64,000 bases of DNA from Eledone cirrhosa (GCA_964016885.1 OZ024740.1:296242670-296306669); one strand, 5' to 3'; counted from the stretch's first letter, positions 1 through 12,667 are shown. Made by a program: numbers and translations. The notes: a model not told the origin generated them from the sequence alone.

Positions 1-35
1 TTTTTTATTTGGGGGATCCATTTTTTATTTGATGG
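1..35 (+). repeat. '+' domain cut by the window start
   Basis: Fewer than two monomers are visible before the switch TTTGATGGATCTCCC (28-42). It matches the end of the '+' domain at 3,067-3,404. Confidence 0.85.
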
Positions 36-2110
36 ATCTCCCAAATAAAAAATGGATCATCCAAATAAAAAATGGATCCCCCAAATAAAAAATGGATCAC
101 CCAAATAAAAAATGGAACACCCAAATAAAAAATGGATCCCCCAAATAAAAAATGGATCCCCCAAATAAAAAATGGATCCCCGAAATAAAAAATGGATCAC
201 CCAAATAAAAAATGGAGCCCCCAAATAAAAAATGGATCACCCAAATTAAAACTGGTTCCCCCAAATAAAAAATGGATCACCCAAGTAAAAAATGGATCCC
301 CCAAATAAAAAATGGATCCCCCAAATAAAAAATGGATCCTCCAAATAAAAAATGGATCACCCAAATAAAAAATGGATCCCCAAATAAAAAATGGATCCCC
401 AAATAAAAAATGGATCCTCCAAATAAAAAATGGATCACCCAAATAAAAAATGGATCACCCAAATAAAAAATGGATCACCCAAATAAAAAATGGATCGCCC
501 AAATAAAAAATGGATCCCCAAATAAAAAATGGATCACCCAAATAAAAAATGGATCCCCCAAATAAAAAATGGATCCCCCAAATAAAAAATGGATCACCCA
601 AATAAAAAATGGACCCCCAAATAAAAAATGGATCACCCAAATAACAAATGGAACACCCAAATAAAAAATGGATCCCCCAAATAAAAAATGGATCACCCAA
701 ATAAAAAATGGATCACCCAAATAAAAAATGGATCCTCCAAATAAAAAATGGATCACCCAAATAAAAAATGTATCACCCAAATAAAAACTGGATCACCCAA
801 ATAAAAACTGGATCAGCCAAATAAAAAATGGATCGCCCAAATAAAAAATGGATCCCCCAAATAAAAAATGGATCACCCAAATGAAAAATGAATCACCCAA
901 ATAAAAAATGGATCCCTCAAATAAAGAATGGATCACTCAAATAAAAAATGGATCACCCAAATAAAAAATGGATCCCCCAAATAAAAAATGGATCACCCAA
1001 ATAAAAAATGGATCACCCAAATAAAAAATGGATCCCCCAAATAAAAAATGGATCACCCAAATAAAAAATGGATCCCCCAAATAAAAAAGGATCACCCAAA
1101 TAAAAAATGGATCATTCAAATAAAAAATGGATCACCCAAATAAAAAATGGATCCCCCAAATAAAAAATGGATCACCCAAATAAAAAATAAATCACCCAAA
1201 TAAAAAATGGATCACCCAAATAAAAAATTGATCCCCCAAATAAAAAATGGATCACCCAAATAAAAAATGGATCACCCAAATATAATATGGATCCCCCAAA
1301 TAAAAAATGGATCCCCCAAATAAAAAATGGATCCCCCAAATAAAAAATGGATCCCCCAAATAAAAAATGGATCACCCAAATAAAAAATGGATCCCCAAAT
1401 AAAAAATGGATCCCCAAATAAAAAATGGATCCTCCAAATAAAAAATGGATCACCCAAATAAAAAATGGATCACCCAAATAAAAAATGGATCACCCAAATA
1501 AAAAATGGATCGCCCAAATAAAAAATGGATCCCCAAATAAAAAATGGATCACCCAAATAAAAAATGGATCCCCCAAATAAAAAATGGATCCCCCAAATAA
1601 AAAATGGATCACCCAAATAAAAAATGGACCCCCAAATAAAAAATGGATCACCCAAATAACAAATGGAACACCCAAATAAAAAATGGATCCCCCAAATAAA
1701 AAATGGATCACCCAAATAAAAAATGGATCACCCAAATAAAAAATGGATCCTCCAAATAAAAAATGGATCACCCAAATAAAAAATGTATCACCCAAATAAA
1801 AACTGGATCACCCAAATAAAAACTGGATCAGCCAAATAAAAAATGGATCGCCCAAATAAAAAATGGATCCCCCAAATAAAAAATGGATCACCCAAATGAA
1901 AAATGAATCACCCAAATAAAAAATGGATCCCTCAAATAAAGAATGGATCACTCAAATAAAAAATGGATCACCCAAATAAAAAATGGATCACCCAAATAAA
2001 AAATAAATCACCCAAATAAAAAATGGATCACCCAAATAACAAATTGATCCCCCAAATAAAAAATGGATCACCCAAATAAAAAATGGATCACCCAAATAAA
2101 AAATGGATCC
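36..2110 (-). repeat. Long '-' domain, two 1,015-bp HOR units
   Basis: About 104 monomers. Variant landmarks recur 1,015 bp apart: TAACAAATGGAAC near 652 and 1,667, and CTCAAATAAAGAATGG near 917 and 1,932. CTGGTTCCC (near 252) and TATAATATGG (1,281) occur once each. The second unit lacks about eight monomers near its right end. Near-identical domains lie at 20,861, 29,858 and 38,672. It ends at the switch AAAAAATGGATCCCTTTTTT. Confidence 0.93.
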
Positions 2111-2444
2111 CTTTTTTATTTGGCGGATCCATTTTTTTGGGGGGGATCCATTATCTATTTGGGTGATCCATTTTATGTTTGGGGGATCCAGTTTTTATTT
2201 GGGTGATCCATTTTTTATTTGGGGGATCCATTTTTTATTTGGGTGATCCATTTTTTATTTGGTGATCCATTTTTTATTTGGGGGATCCATTTTTATTTGG
2301 GTGATCCATTTTTTATTTGGTTGATCCATTTATTATTAGAGGTATCCATTTTTAATTTGGGTGATCCATTTTTTAATTGTGTGATCCATTTTTTATATGA
2401 GGGATCCATTTTTTATTTGGGGGATCCATTTTTTATTTGATGGA
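2111..2444 (+). repeat. Short '+' domain with T7G7 tract
   Basis: Landmarks in order: GGCGGATCC, a T7G7 tract (2,132-2,145), TTATCTATTT, TTTTATGTTT, CAGTTTTTATTT, TTATTATTAGAGG and TTATATGAGG, ending at TGATGGATGTCCC. Six copies occur in the window (also 19,562; 22,933; 28,561; 31,930; 40,744). GGCGGATCC plus TTATCTATTT is the reverse complement of the marker pair at the right end of the '-' domain 9,027-9,616. Confidence 0.92.
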
Positions 2445-3066
2445 TGTCCCAAATAAAAAATGGATCACCCGAATAAAAAATGGATCCCCCAAATAAAAAA
2501 TGGATCCCCCAAATAAAAAATGGATCCCCCAAATAAAAAATGGGTCACCCAAATAAAAAATGGATCACCCAAATAAAAAATGGATCGCCCAAATAAAAAA
2601 TGGATCCAAAAAATAAAAAATGGATCACCCAAATAAAAAATGGATCCCCCAAATAAAAAATGGATCCCCCAAATAAAAAATGGATCACCCAAATAAAAAA
2701 TGGGCCCCCCCCAAAAAAAAATGGATCACCCAAATAAAAAATGGATCACCCAAATAAAAAATGCATCCTCCAAATAAAAAATGGATCACCCAAATAAAAA
2801 ATGGATCCTCCAAATAAAAAATGGATCACCCAAATAAAAAATGGATCACCCAAATAAAAAATGGATCACCCAAATCAAAAATGGATCCCCCAAACAAAAA
2901 ATGGATCACCCAAATAAAAAATGGATCCCCCACATAAAAAATGGATCACCCAAATAAAAAATGAATCACCCAAATAAAAAATGGATCACCCAAATAAAAA
3001 ATGGATCCCCCCAAAAAAAAATGGATCACCCAAATAAAAAAATGGATCACCCAAATAAAAAATGGA
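2445..3066 (-). repeat. '-' domain, 622 bp, with C8A9 tract
   Basis: It starts TGTCCCAAAT then CACCCGAAT. It contains ATCCAAAAAATAA near 2,605, a GGG-C8-A9 tract (2,702-2,721), ATGCATCCTCC near 2,761, AAATCAAAAATGG, AAACAAAAAATGG, CCCACATAAA and a C6A9 tract near 3,007. Copies: 19,900; 28,897; 32,266; 41,080. The ATGCATCCTCC section is found inverted at 7,070-7,120. Confidence 0.92.
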
Positions 3067-3096
3067 TCCATTTTTTATTTGGGTGATCCATTTTTT
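3037..3096. repeat. 60-bp perfect palindrome at a switch
   Basis: The axis lies in GGATCC (3,064-3,069). Arms match for 30 bp each and fail where A7 meets T6 at 3,036/3,097. Confidence 0.93.
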
Positions 3097-3404
3097 ATTT
3101 GGGTGATCCATTTTTTATTTGGGTGATCCATTTTTTATTTGGGTGATCCATTTTTTATTTGGGGGATCCATTTTTTATTTGGGGGATCCATTTTTTATTT
3201 GGGGGATCCATTTTTTATTTGGGTGATCCATTTTTTATTTGGGTGATCCATTTTTTATTTGTGGGATCCATTTTATATTTGGGGGATCCATTTTTTATTT
3301 GGGGATCCATTTTTTATTTGGGTGATCCATTTTTTATTTGGGTGATCCATTTTTTATTTGAGGGATCCATTTTTTATTTGGGGGATCCATTTTTTATTTG
3401 ATGG
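3067..3404 (+). repeat. '+' domain, 338 bp, opening on a perfect palindrome
   Basis: It contains the variant pair TTGTGGGATCC and TTTTATATTTGGG near 3,260-3,280 and ends TTTGATGGATCTCCC. Compared with 41,704-42,081 it lacks the first 40 bp, which leaves a perfect 60-bp palindrome at its left edge. Confidence 0.92.
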
Positions 3405-5556
3405 ATCTCCCAAATAAAAAATGGATCATCCAAATAAAAAATGGATCCCCCAAATAAAAAATGGATCACCCAAATAAAAAATGGAACACCCAAATAAAAA
3501 ATGGATCCCCCAAATAAAAAATGGATCCCCCAAATAAAAAATGGATCCCCAAAATAAAAAATGGATCACCCAAATAAAAAATGGAGCCCCCAAATAAAAA
3601 ATGGATCACCCAAATTAAAACTGGTTCCCCCAAATAAAAAATGGATCACCCAAGTAAAAAATGGATCCCCCAAATAAAAAATGGATCCCCCAAATAAAAA
3701 ATGGATCCTCCAAATAAAAAATGGATCACCCAAATAAAAAATGGATCCCCAAATAAAAAATGGATCCCCAAATAAAAAATGGATCCTCCAAATAAAAAAT
3801 GGATCACCCAAATAAAAAATGGATCACCCAAATAAAAAATGGATCACCCAAATAAAAAATGGATCGCCCAAATAAAAAATGGATCCCCAAATAAAAAATG
3901 GATCACCCAAATAAAAAATGGATCCCCCAAATAAAAAATGGATCCCCCAAATAAAAAATGGATCACCCAAATAAAAAATGGACCCCCAAATAAAAAATGG
4001 ATCACCCAAATAACAAATGGAACACCCAAATAAAAAATGGATCCCCCAAATAAAAAATGGATCACCCAAATAAAAAATGGATCACCCAAATAAAAAATGG
4101 ATCCTCCAAATAAAAAATGGATCACCCAAATAAAAAATGTATCACCCAAATAAAAACTGGATCACCCAAATAAAAACTGGATCAGCCAAATAAAAAATGG
4201 ATCGCCCAAATAAAAAATGGATCCCCCAAATAAAAAATGGATCACCCAAATGAAAAATGAATCACCCAAATAAAAAATGGATCCCTCAAATAAAGAATGG
4301 ATCACTCAAATAAAAAATGGATCACCCAAATAAAAAATGGATCCCCCAAATAAAAAATGGATCACCCAAATAAAAAATGGATCACCCAAATAAAAAATGG
4401 ATCCCCCAAATAAAAAATGGATCACCCAAATAAAAAATGGATCCCCCAAATAAAAAAGGATCACCCAAATAAAAAATGGATCATTCAAATAAAAAATGGA
4501 TCACCCAAATAAAAAATGGATCCCCCAAATAAAAAATGGATCACCCAAATAAAAAATAAATCACCCAAATAAAAAATGGATCACCCAAATAAATAATTGA
4601 TCCCCCAAATAAAAAATGGATCACCCAAATAAAAAATGGATCACCCAAATATAATATGGATCCCCCAAATAAAAAATGGATCCCCCAAATAAAAAATGGA
4701 TCCCCCAAATAAAAAATGGATCCCCCAAATAAAAAATGGATCACCCAAATAAAAAATGGATCCCCAAATAAAAAATGGATCCCCAAATAAAAAATGGATC
4801 CTCCAAATAAAAAATGGATCACCCAAATAAAAAATGGATCACCCAAATAAAAAATGGATCACCCAAATAAAAAATGGATCGCCCAAATAAAAAATGGATC
4901 CCCAAATAAAAAATGGATCACCCAAATAAAAAATGGATCCCCCAAATAAAAAATGGATCCCCCAAATAAAAAATGGATCACCCAAATAAAAAATGGACCC
5001 CCAAATAAAAAATGGATCACCCAAATAACAAATGGAACACCCAAATAAAAAATGGATCCCCCAAATAAAAAATGGATCACCCAAATAAAAAATGGATCAC
5101 CCAAATAAAAAATGGATCCTCCAAATAAAAAATGGATCACCCAAATAAAAAATGTATCACCCAAATAAAAACTGGATCACCCAAATAAAAACTGGATCAG
5201 CCAAATAAAAAATGGATCGCCCAAATAAAAAATGGATCCCCCAAATAAAAAATGGATCACCCAAATGAAAAATGAATCACCCAAATAAAAAATGGATCCC
5301 TCAAATAAAGAATGGATCACTCAAATAAAAAATGGATCACCCAAATAAAAAATGGATCACCCAAATAAAAAATAAATCACCCAAATAAAAAATGGATCAC
5401 CCAAATAAAAAATTGATCCCCCAAATAAAAAATGGATCACCCAAATAAAAAATGAATCACCCAAATATAATATGGATCCCCCAAATAAAAAATGGATCCC
5501 CCAAATAAAAAATTGATCACCCAAATAAAAAATGGATCCCCCAAATAAAAAAGGGA
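3405..5556 (-). repeat. Long '-' domain, two 1,015-bp HOR units
   Basis: Positions 3,370-5,459 match 1-2,090 at an offset of 3,369 with few substitutions. The second unit (4,839 onward) repeats the first (3,824 onward) at 1,015 bp. Unlike the first copy it runs on past 5,459 to end at AAAAAAGGGATCCATTTTTT. Variants TAATTGATCC (near 4,592) and AATGAATCACCC before TATAATATGG (near 5,452) mark this copy. Confidence 0.92.
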
Positions 5557-5660
5557 TCCATTTTTTATATTGGTGATCCATTTTTTATTTGGGTGATCCA
5601 TTCTTTATTTGGGGGATCAATTTTTTATTTGGGTGATCCATTTTTTATTTGGGAGATCCA
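5557..5660 (+). repeat. '+' domain, 104 bp
   Basis: About five monomers with TTCTTTATTT and GGGGGATCAATT, ending ATTTGGGAGATCCATCAAA. Copies at 35,222, 46,584 and 49,314. This copy alone has TTATATTGGTGATCC at its start. Confidence 0.9.
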
Positions 5661-6673
5661 TCAAATAAAAAATGGATTCCCCAAATAAAAAATGGATCCC
5701 TCAAATAAAAAATGGATCACCCAAATAAAAAATGGATCACCCAAATTAAAAATGGATACCCCTAATAAAAAATGGATCAACCAAATAAAAAATGGATCAC
5801 CCAAATAAAAAATGGATCACCCAAATAAAAAATGGATCCCCCAAATAAAAAATGGATCACCCAAATAAAAAATGGATCAGCCAAATAAAAAATGTATCCC
5901 CCAAATAAAAAATGGATCACCCAAATAAAAAATGGATCACCTAAATAAAAAATGGATCACCCAAATGGAAAATGGATCACCCCCCAAAAAATGGACCGCC
6001 AAATAAAAAATGGATCCCCCAAATAAAAGATGGATCACCCAAATAAAAAATGGATCCCCCAAATAAAAAATGGATCCCCCAAATAAAAAATGGATCACCC
6101 AAATAAAAAATGGATCACCCAAATATAAAATGGATCCCCCAAATAAAAAATGGATCCCCCAAATAAAAAATGGATGCCCCAAATAAAAAATGGATCCACC
6201 AAATAAAAAATGGATCCCCCAAATAAAAAATGGATCGCCCAAATAAAAAATGGATCCCCCAAATAAAAAATGGATCACCCAAATAAAAAATGGATCCCCC
6301 AAATAAAAAATGGATCACCCAAATAAAAAATGGATCACCCAAATAAAAAATGGATCACCCAAATAAAAAATGGATCACCCAAATTAAAAATGGATACCCC
6401 AAATAAAAAATAGATCACCCAAATAAAAAATCGATCACCCAAATAAAAAATGGATCCCCCAAATAAAAAATGGATCACCAAATAAAAAATGGATCACCCA
6501 AATAAAAAATGGATCACCCAAATAAAAAATTGATCCCCCAAATAAAAAATGGATCCCCCAAATAAAAAATGGATCACCCAAATAAAAAATGGATCCCCCA
6601 AATTAAAAATGGATCCACCAAATAAAAAATGGATCACCGAAATAAAAAATGGATCCGCTAAATAAAAAAGGGA
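5661..6673 (-). repeat. '-' domain, 1.01 kb
   Basis: Landmarks: GGATACCCCTAATAAA near 5,755, AAATGGAAAATGG near 5,965, a CACCCCCCAAAAAATGGACCGCC run (5,978-6,000), GGATGCCCC near 6,172, AATCGATCACCC near 6,430, CACCGAAAT and GGATCCGCTAAAT at the right end. Copies at 35,326 and 49,418, and in the left third of 46,688-49,313. Its last ~500 bp recur inverted at 16,779-17,280. Confidence 0.92.
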
Positions 6674-7215
6674 TCCATTTTTTATTTGGGTGAACAATTT
6701 TTATTTGGGTGATCCATTTTTTATTTGGGGGATCCATTTTTTATTTGGGCGATCCATTTTTTATTTGGGGGATCCATTTTTTATTTGGGTGATCCATTTT
6801 TTATTTGGGTGATCCATTTTTTATTTGGGGGATCCATTTTTTGTTTGGGCGATCCATTTTTTATTTGGGGGATCCATTTTTTATTTGGGCGATCCATTTT
6901 TATTTGGGTGATCCATTTTTTATTTGGGTGATCCATTTTTTATTTGGGTGATCCATTTTTTATTTGGGGGATCCATTTTTTATTTGGGGGATCCATTTTT
7001 TATTTGGGGGATCCATTTTTTATTTGGGTGATCCATTTTTTATTTGGGTGATCCATTTTTTATTTGGAGGATCTTTTTTTATTTGGGTGATCCATTTTTT
7101 ATTTGGAGGATGCATTTTTTATTTGGGTGATCCATTTTTTATTTGGGTGATCCATTTTTTATTTGGCGGATCCATTTTTTATTTGGGGGATCCATTTTTT
7201 ATTTGGGAGATCCAT
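6674..7215 (+). repeat. '+' domain, 542 bp
   Basis: It opens with GGGTGAACAATTTTTATTT. It contains TTTTTTGTTTGGGCG (6,839) and GGAGGATCTTTTTTT then GGAGGATGCATT (7,066-7,110), and ends GGGAGATCCATCAAAT. Copy at 36,319-36,860. The opening also starts the long array at 50,431. Confidence 0.92.
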
Positions 7216-7948
7216 CAAATAAAAAATGGATCCCCCAAATAAAAAATGGATCCCTCAAATAAAAAATGGATCACCCAAATACAAAATGGATCACCCAAAT
7301 GGAAAATGGATCACCCAAAAAAAAATGGACCCCCAAATAAAAAATGGATCCCCCAAATAAAAAATGGATCCACCAAATAAAAAATGGATCACCCAAATAA
7401 AAAATGGATCACCCAAATAAAAAATGGATCACCCAAATAAAAAATAGATCCCCCCAAATAAAAAATGGATCACCCAAATAAAAAATGATCCTCCAAATAA
7501 AAAATGGATCCCCCAAATAAAAAATGGATCTCCCAAATAAAAAATGGATCCCCCAAATAAAAAATGGATCACCCAAATAAAAAATGGATCACCCAAATAA
7601 AAAATGGATCACCCAAATAAAAAATGGATCCCCCAAATAAAAAATGGATCAGCCAAATAAAAAATGGATCCCCCAAATAAAAAATGGATCATCCAAATAA
7701 AAAATGGATCATTCAAATAAAAAATGGATCACCCAAATAAAAAATGGATCCCACAAATAAAAAATGGATCACCCAAATAAAAAATGGATCACCCAAATAA
7801 AAAATGGATCCTCCAAATAAAAAATGGATCACCCAAATAAAAAATGGATCACCCAAATAAAAAATGAATCACCCAAATAAAAAATAGATCACCCAAATAA
7901 AAAATGGATCCCCCAAATAAAAAATGGATCACCCAAATAAAAAATGGA
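7216..7948 (-). repeat. '-' domain, 733 bp
   Basis: Landmarks: AAATACAAAATGG, AAATGGAAAATGG, CCCAAAAAAAAATGGACC (7,314), ATAGATCCCCCC (7,445) and a 19-bp AAAAATGATCCTCC monomer (7,485). Copy at 36,861-37,593, with TCGATC for TGGATC near 37,030. Confidence 0.91.
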
Positions 7949-8146
7949 TCCCTTTTTTATTTGGCGGATCCATTTTTTATTTGGGGGATACATTATCTAT
8001 TTGGGTGATCCATTTTTTATTTGGGGGATCCAGTTTTTATTTGGGTGATCCATTTTTTATTTGGGGGATCCATTTTTTATTTGGGTGATCCATTCTTTAT
8101 ATGGTGATCCGATTTTTATTTGGGGGATCCATTTTTTATTTGATGG
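7949..8146 (+). repeat. '+' domain, 198 bp
   Basis: Related to 2,111-2,444: it shares GGCGGATCC, TTATCTATTT and CAGTTTTTATTT but has a full monomer where that domain has its T7G7 tract. It ends TGATGGATCTCGCAAAT, a switch seen only here and at 37,791. Confidence 0.91.
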
Positions 8147-8648
8147 ATCTCGCAAATAAAAAATGGATCACCCAAATAAAAAATGGATCCCCCAAATAAA
8201 AAATGGATCACCCAAATAAAAAATGGATCACCCAAATAAAAAATGGATCCCCCAAATAAAGAATGGCTCACCCAAATAAAAAATGGATCACCCAAATAAA
8301 AAATGGATCCCCCAAATAAAAAATGGATCACCCAAATAAAAAATGGATCAGCCAAATAAAAAATGGATCCCCCAAATAAAAAATGGATCCCCCAAATAAA
8401 AAATGGATCACCCAAATAAAAAATGGATCACCCAAATAAAAAATGGATCACCCAAATCAAAAATGGATCCCCCAAACAAAAAATGGATCACCCAAATAAA
8501 AAATGGATCCCCCACATAAAAAATGGATCACCCAAATAAAAAATGGATCACCCAAATAAAAAATGGATCACCCAAATAAAAAATGGATCCCCCAAATAAA
8601 AAATGGATCACCCAAATAAAAAAATGGATCACCCAAATAAAAAATGGA
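8147..8648 (-). repeat. '-' domain, 502 bp
   Basis: It contains AAAGAATGGCTCACCC near 8,262. Its right half is shared with 2,445-3,066 (AAATCAAAAATGG, AAACAAAAAATGG, CCCACATAAA), but the C6A9 tract is replaced by an intact monomer near 8,590, presumably the older state. Copy at 37,792-38,293. Confidence 0.91.
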
Positions 8649-9026
8649 TCCCTTTTTTATTTGGGGGATCCATTTTTTATTTGAAGGATCCATTTTTTAT
8701 TTGGGTGATCCATTTTTTATTTGGGTGATCCATTTTTTATTTGGGTGATCCATTTTTTATTTGGGTGATCCATTTTTTATTTGGGGGATCCATTTTTTAT
8801 GTGGGGGATCCATTTTTTATTTGGGTGATCCATTTTTTATTTGGGTGATCCATTTTTTATTTGGGTGATCCATTTTTTATTTGTGGGATCCATTTTATAT
8901 TTGGGGGATCCATTTTTTATTTGGGGATCCATTTTTTATTTGGGTGATCCATTTTTTATTTGGGTGATCCATTTTTTATTTGAGGGATCCATTTTTTATT
9001 TGGGGGATCCATTTTTTATTTGATGG
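8649..9026 (+). repeat. '+' domain, 378 bp
   Basis: It begins TTTGGGGGATCC then TTTGAAGGATCC and includes TTATGTGGGGGATCC near 8,800 and TTTTATATTTGGG. Copy at 38,294-38,671, where one monomer reads GGGTGAACC. Confidence 0.91.
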
Positions 9027-9616
9027 ATCTCCCAAATAAAAAATGGATCATCCAAATATAAAATGGATCCCCCAAATAAAAAATGGATCACCCAAATAAA
9101 AAATGGAACACCCAAATAAAAAATGGATCCCCCAAATAAAAAATGGATCCCCCAAATAAAAAATGGATCCCCAAAATAAAAAATGGATCACCCAAATAAA
9201 AAATGGAGCCCCCAAATAAAAAATGGATCAACCAAATTAAAACTGGTTCCCCCAAATAAAAAATGGATCACCCAAGTAAAAAATGGATCCCCCAAATAAA
9301 AAATGGATCCCCCAAATAAAAAATGGATCCCCCAAATAAAAAATGGATCACCCAAATAAAAAATGGATCCCCAAATAAAAAATGGATCCCCAAATAAAAA
9401 ATGGATCCTCCAAATAAAAAATGGATCACCCAAATAAAAAATGGATCACCCAAATAAAAAATGGATCACCCAAATAAAAAATGGATCACCCAAATAAAAA
9501 ATGGATCACCCCAATAAAAAATGGATCCCCCAAATAAAAAATGGATCACCCAAATAGATCACAAATAGATAATGGTTCCCCCAAATAAAAAATGGATCCG
9601 CCAAATAAAAAAGGGA
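9027..9616 (-). repeat. '-' arm of fold-back unit 1
   Basis: Up to about 9,480 it follows the 36-470 pattern. Then it jumps to a new module with CACCCCAATAAA and the odd stretch AATAGATCACAAATAGATAA (9,554-9,573), ending TGGATCCGCC and AAAAAAGGGATCCATTTTTT. The jump near 9,480 ends the homology with 38,672 onward. Confidence 0.91.
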
Positions 9617-10115
9617 TCCATTTTTTATTTGGGGGATCCATTTTTTATTTGGGTGATCCATTTTTTATTTGGGTGATCCATTTTTTATTTGGGGGATCCA
9701 TTTTTTATTTGGGTGATCCATTTTTTATTTGGGGGATCCATTTTTTATTTGGGGGATCCATTTTTTATTTGGGTGATCCATTTTTTATTTGGGTGATCCA
9801 TTTTTTATTTGGGTGATCCATTTTTTATTTGGGTGATCCATTTTTTATTTGTGGGATCCTTTTTTTATTTGGGTGATCCATTTTTTATTTGGGTGATCCA
9901 TTTTTTATTTGAGTGATCCATTTTTTATTTGGGGGATCCATTTTTTATTTGGGTGATCCATTTTTTATTTGGGGTATCCATTTTTTATTTGGTGGATCCA
10001 TTTTTTATTTGGGTGATCCATTTTTTATTTGGGTGATCCATTTTTTATTTGAGTGATCCATTCTTTATTTGAGGGATCCATTTTTTATTTGGGGGATCCA
10101 TTTTTTATTTGATGG
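9617..10115 (+). repeat. '+' arm of fold-back unit 1
   Basis: Landmarks: TTGTGGGATCCTTTTTTT near 9,850, GGGGTATCC, GGTGGATCC, then GAGTGATCCATTCTTTATTT and GAGGGATCC near 10,050. That last pair is the reverse complement of the CCCTCAAATAAAGAATGG / CACTC pair in the '-' domains. Copies at 14,169; 15,378; 24,359. Confidence 0.92.
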
Positions 10116-11005
10116 ATCACCCAAATAAAAAATGGATCCCCCAAATAAAAAGTGGATCACCCAAATAAAAAATGGATCCCCCAAATAAAAAATGGATCAT
10201 CAAATAAAAAATGAATCACCCAAATAAAAAATGGATCACCCAAATAAAAAATGGATCACCCAAATAAAAAATGGATCACCCAAATAAAAAATGGATACCC
10301 CTAATAAAAAATGGATCAACCAAATAAAAAATGGATCACCCAAATAAAAAATGGATCCCCCAAATAAAAATTGGATCACCCAAATAAAAAATGGATCACC
10401 CAAATAAAAAATGGATCACCCAAATAAAAAATGGATCCCCCAAATAAAAAATGGATCACCCAAATAAAAAATGGATCACCCAAATAAAAAATGGATCACC
10501 CAAATAAAAAGTGGATCACCCAAATAAAAAATGGATCGCCCAAATAAAAAATGGATCCCCAAATAATAAATGGATCACCCAAATAAAAAATGGATCCCCC
10601 AAATAAAAAATGGATCCCCCAAATAAAAAATGGATCACCCAAATAACAAATGGATCACCCAAATAAAAAATGGATCCCCCAAATAAAAAATGGATCACCC
10701 AAATAAAAAATGGATCACCCAAATAAAAAATGGATCACCCAAATAAAAAATGGATCACCCAAATAAAAAATGGATCGCCTAAATAAAAAATGGATCCCTC
10801 AAATAAAGAATAGATCACTCAAATAAAAAATGGATCACCCAAATAAAAAATGGATCCCCCAAATAAAAAATGGATCACCCAAATAAAAAATGGATCACCC
10901 CAATAAAAAATGGATCCCCCAAATAAAAAATGGATCACCCAAATAGATCACAAATAGATAATGGTTCCCCCAAATAAAAAATGGATCCGCCAAATAAAAA
11001 AGGGA
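10116..11005 (-). repeat. '-' arm of fold-back unit 2
   Basis: It starts CACCCAAAT, then AAAAAGTGG, GGATCATCAAAT (10,195), GGATACCCCTAATAAA (near 10,295), AAAAATTGG, AAATAATAAATGG (10,561), GGATCGCCTAAAT (10,774), AAAGAATAGATCACTC and the AATAGATCACAAATAGATAA element near 10,943. Best matches are 13,298-14,168 and 23,540-24,358. Confidence 0.92.
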
Positions 11006-11543
11006 TCCATTTTTTATTTGGGGGATCCATTTTTTATTTGGGTGATCCATTTTTTATTTGGGGGATCCATTTTTTATTTGGGTGATCCATTTTTTATTTG
11101 GGGGATCCATTTTTTATTTGGGGGATCCATTTTTTATTTGGGTGATCCATTTTTTATTTGGGGGATCCATTTTTTATTTGGGTGATCCATTTTTTATTTG
11201 GGTGATCCATTTTTTATTTGGGTGATCCAATTTTTATTTGGGTGATCCATTTTTTATTTGGGTGATCCATTTTTTATTTGTGGGATCCTTTTTTTATTTG
11301 GGTGATCCATTTTTTATTTGGGTGATCCATTTTTTATTTGAGTGATCCATTTTTTATTTGGGGGATCCATTTTTTATTTGGGTGATCCATTTTTATTTGG
11401 GGTATCCATTTTTTATTTGGTGGATCCATTTTTTATTTGGGTGATCCATTTTTTATTTGGGTGATCCATTTTTTATTTGAGTGATCCATTCTTTATTTGA
11501 GGGATCCATTTTTTATTTGGGGGATCCATTTTTTATTTGATGG
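11006..11543 (+). repeat. '+' arm of fold-back unit 2
   Basis: As the 9,617 arm but about two monomers longer, with GATCCAATTTTTATTT near 11,226 and a five-T monomer before GGGGTATCC. It ends TTTGATGGATCACCC. Confidence 0.91.
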
Positions 11544-12463
11544 ATCACCCAAATAAAAAATGGATCCCCCAAATAAAAAGTGGATCACCCAAATAAAAAA
11601 TGGATCCCCCAAATAAAAAATGGATCATCAAATAAAAAATGAATCACCCAAATAAAAAATGGATCACCCAAATAAAAAATGGATCACCCAAATAAAAAAT
11701 GGATACCCCTAATAAAAAATGGATCAACCAAATAAAAAATGGATCACCCAAATAAAAAATGGATCCCCCAAATAAAAATTGGATCACCCAAATAAAAAAT
11801 GGATCACCCAAATAAAAAATGGATCACCCAAATAAAAAATGGATCCCCCAAATAAAAAATGGATCACCCAAATAAAAAATGGATCACCCAAATAAAAAAT
11901 GGATCACCCAAATAAAAAGTGGATCACCCAAATAAAAAATGGATCGCCCCAATAAAAAATGGATCCCCAAATAATAAATGGATCACCCAAATAAAAAATG
12001 GATCCCCCAAATAAAAAATGGATCCCCCAAATAAAAAATGGATCACCCAAATAACAAATGGATCACCCAAATAAAAAATGGATCCCCCAAATAAAAAATG
12101 GATCACCCAAATAAAAAAATGGATCCACCAAATAAAAAATGGATCGCCCAAATAAAAAATGGATCCAAAAAATTAAAAATGGATCACCCAAATAAAAAAT
12201 GGATCACCCAAATAAATAATGGATCCCCCAAATAAAAAATAGATCACCCAAATAAAAAATGGATACCCCAAATAAAAAATGGATCCCCCAAATAAAAAAT
12301 GGATTACCCAAATAAAAAATGGATCACCCAAATAAAAAATGGATCACCCAAATAAAAAATGGATCCCCCAAATAAAAAATGGATCACCCAAATAAAAAAT
12401 GGATCACACAAATAAAAAATGGATCCCCCAAATAAAAAATGGATCACCCAAATAAAAAAAGGA
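11544..12463 (-). repeat. '-' domain, fold-back unit 3a
   Basis: The left part matches 10,116 onward. GGATCGCCCCAATAAA near 11,941 is shared with 16,271 and 25,256. The right part is private: ATCCAAAAAATTAAAAATGG near 12,164, GGATTACCC near 12,301, CACACAAAT near 12,414. It ends in an A7 run directly joined to GGATCC. Confidence 0.9.
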
Positions 12464-12667
12464 TCCATTTTTTATTTGGGGGATCCATTTTTTATTTGGG
12501 TGATCCATTTTTTATTTGGGTGATCCATTTTTTATTTGGGGGATCCATTTTTTATTTGGGTGATCCATTTTTTATTTGTGGGATCCATTTTTTATTTGGG
12601 TGATCCATTTTTTATTTTGGGGATCCATTTTTTATTTGGTGGTTCCATTTTTTATTTGGGGGATCCA
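12464..12667 (+). repeat. '+' domain, fold-back unit 3b
   Basis: About ten monomers with TTGTGGGATCC, TTATTTTGGGG and GGTGGTTCC. It ends GGGGGATCCATCAAAT, one base different from the GGGAGATCCATC switches. Confidence 0.9.

Larger units (their letters stand above)
1..9480. repeat. 9.3-9.5 kb duplication, copy 1
   Basis: All twelve complete domains from 36 to 9,026 recur in the same order at 29,823-39,120. Offset is 29,822-29,823 up to 4,000 and 29,645 from 5,760 on. The steps are deletions of 39, 119 and 20 bp in copy 2, all whole-monomer sums. Homology ends near 9,480. Confidence 0.93.
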
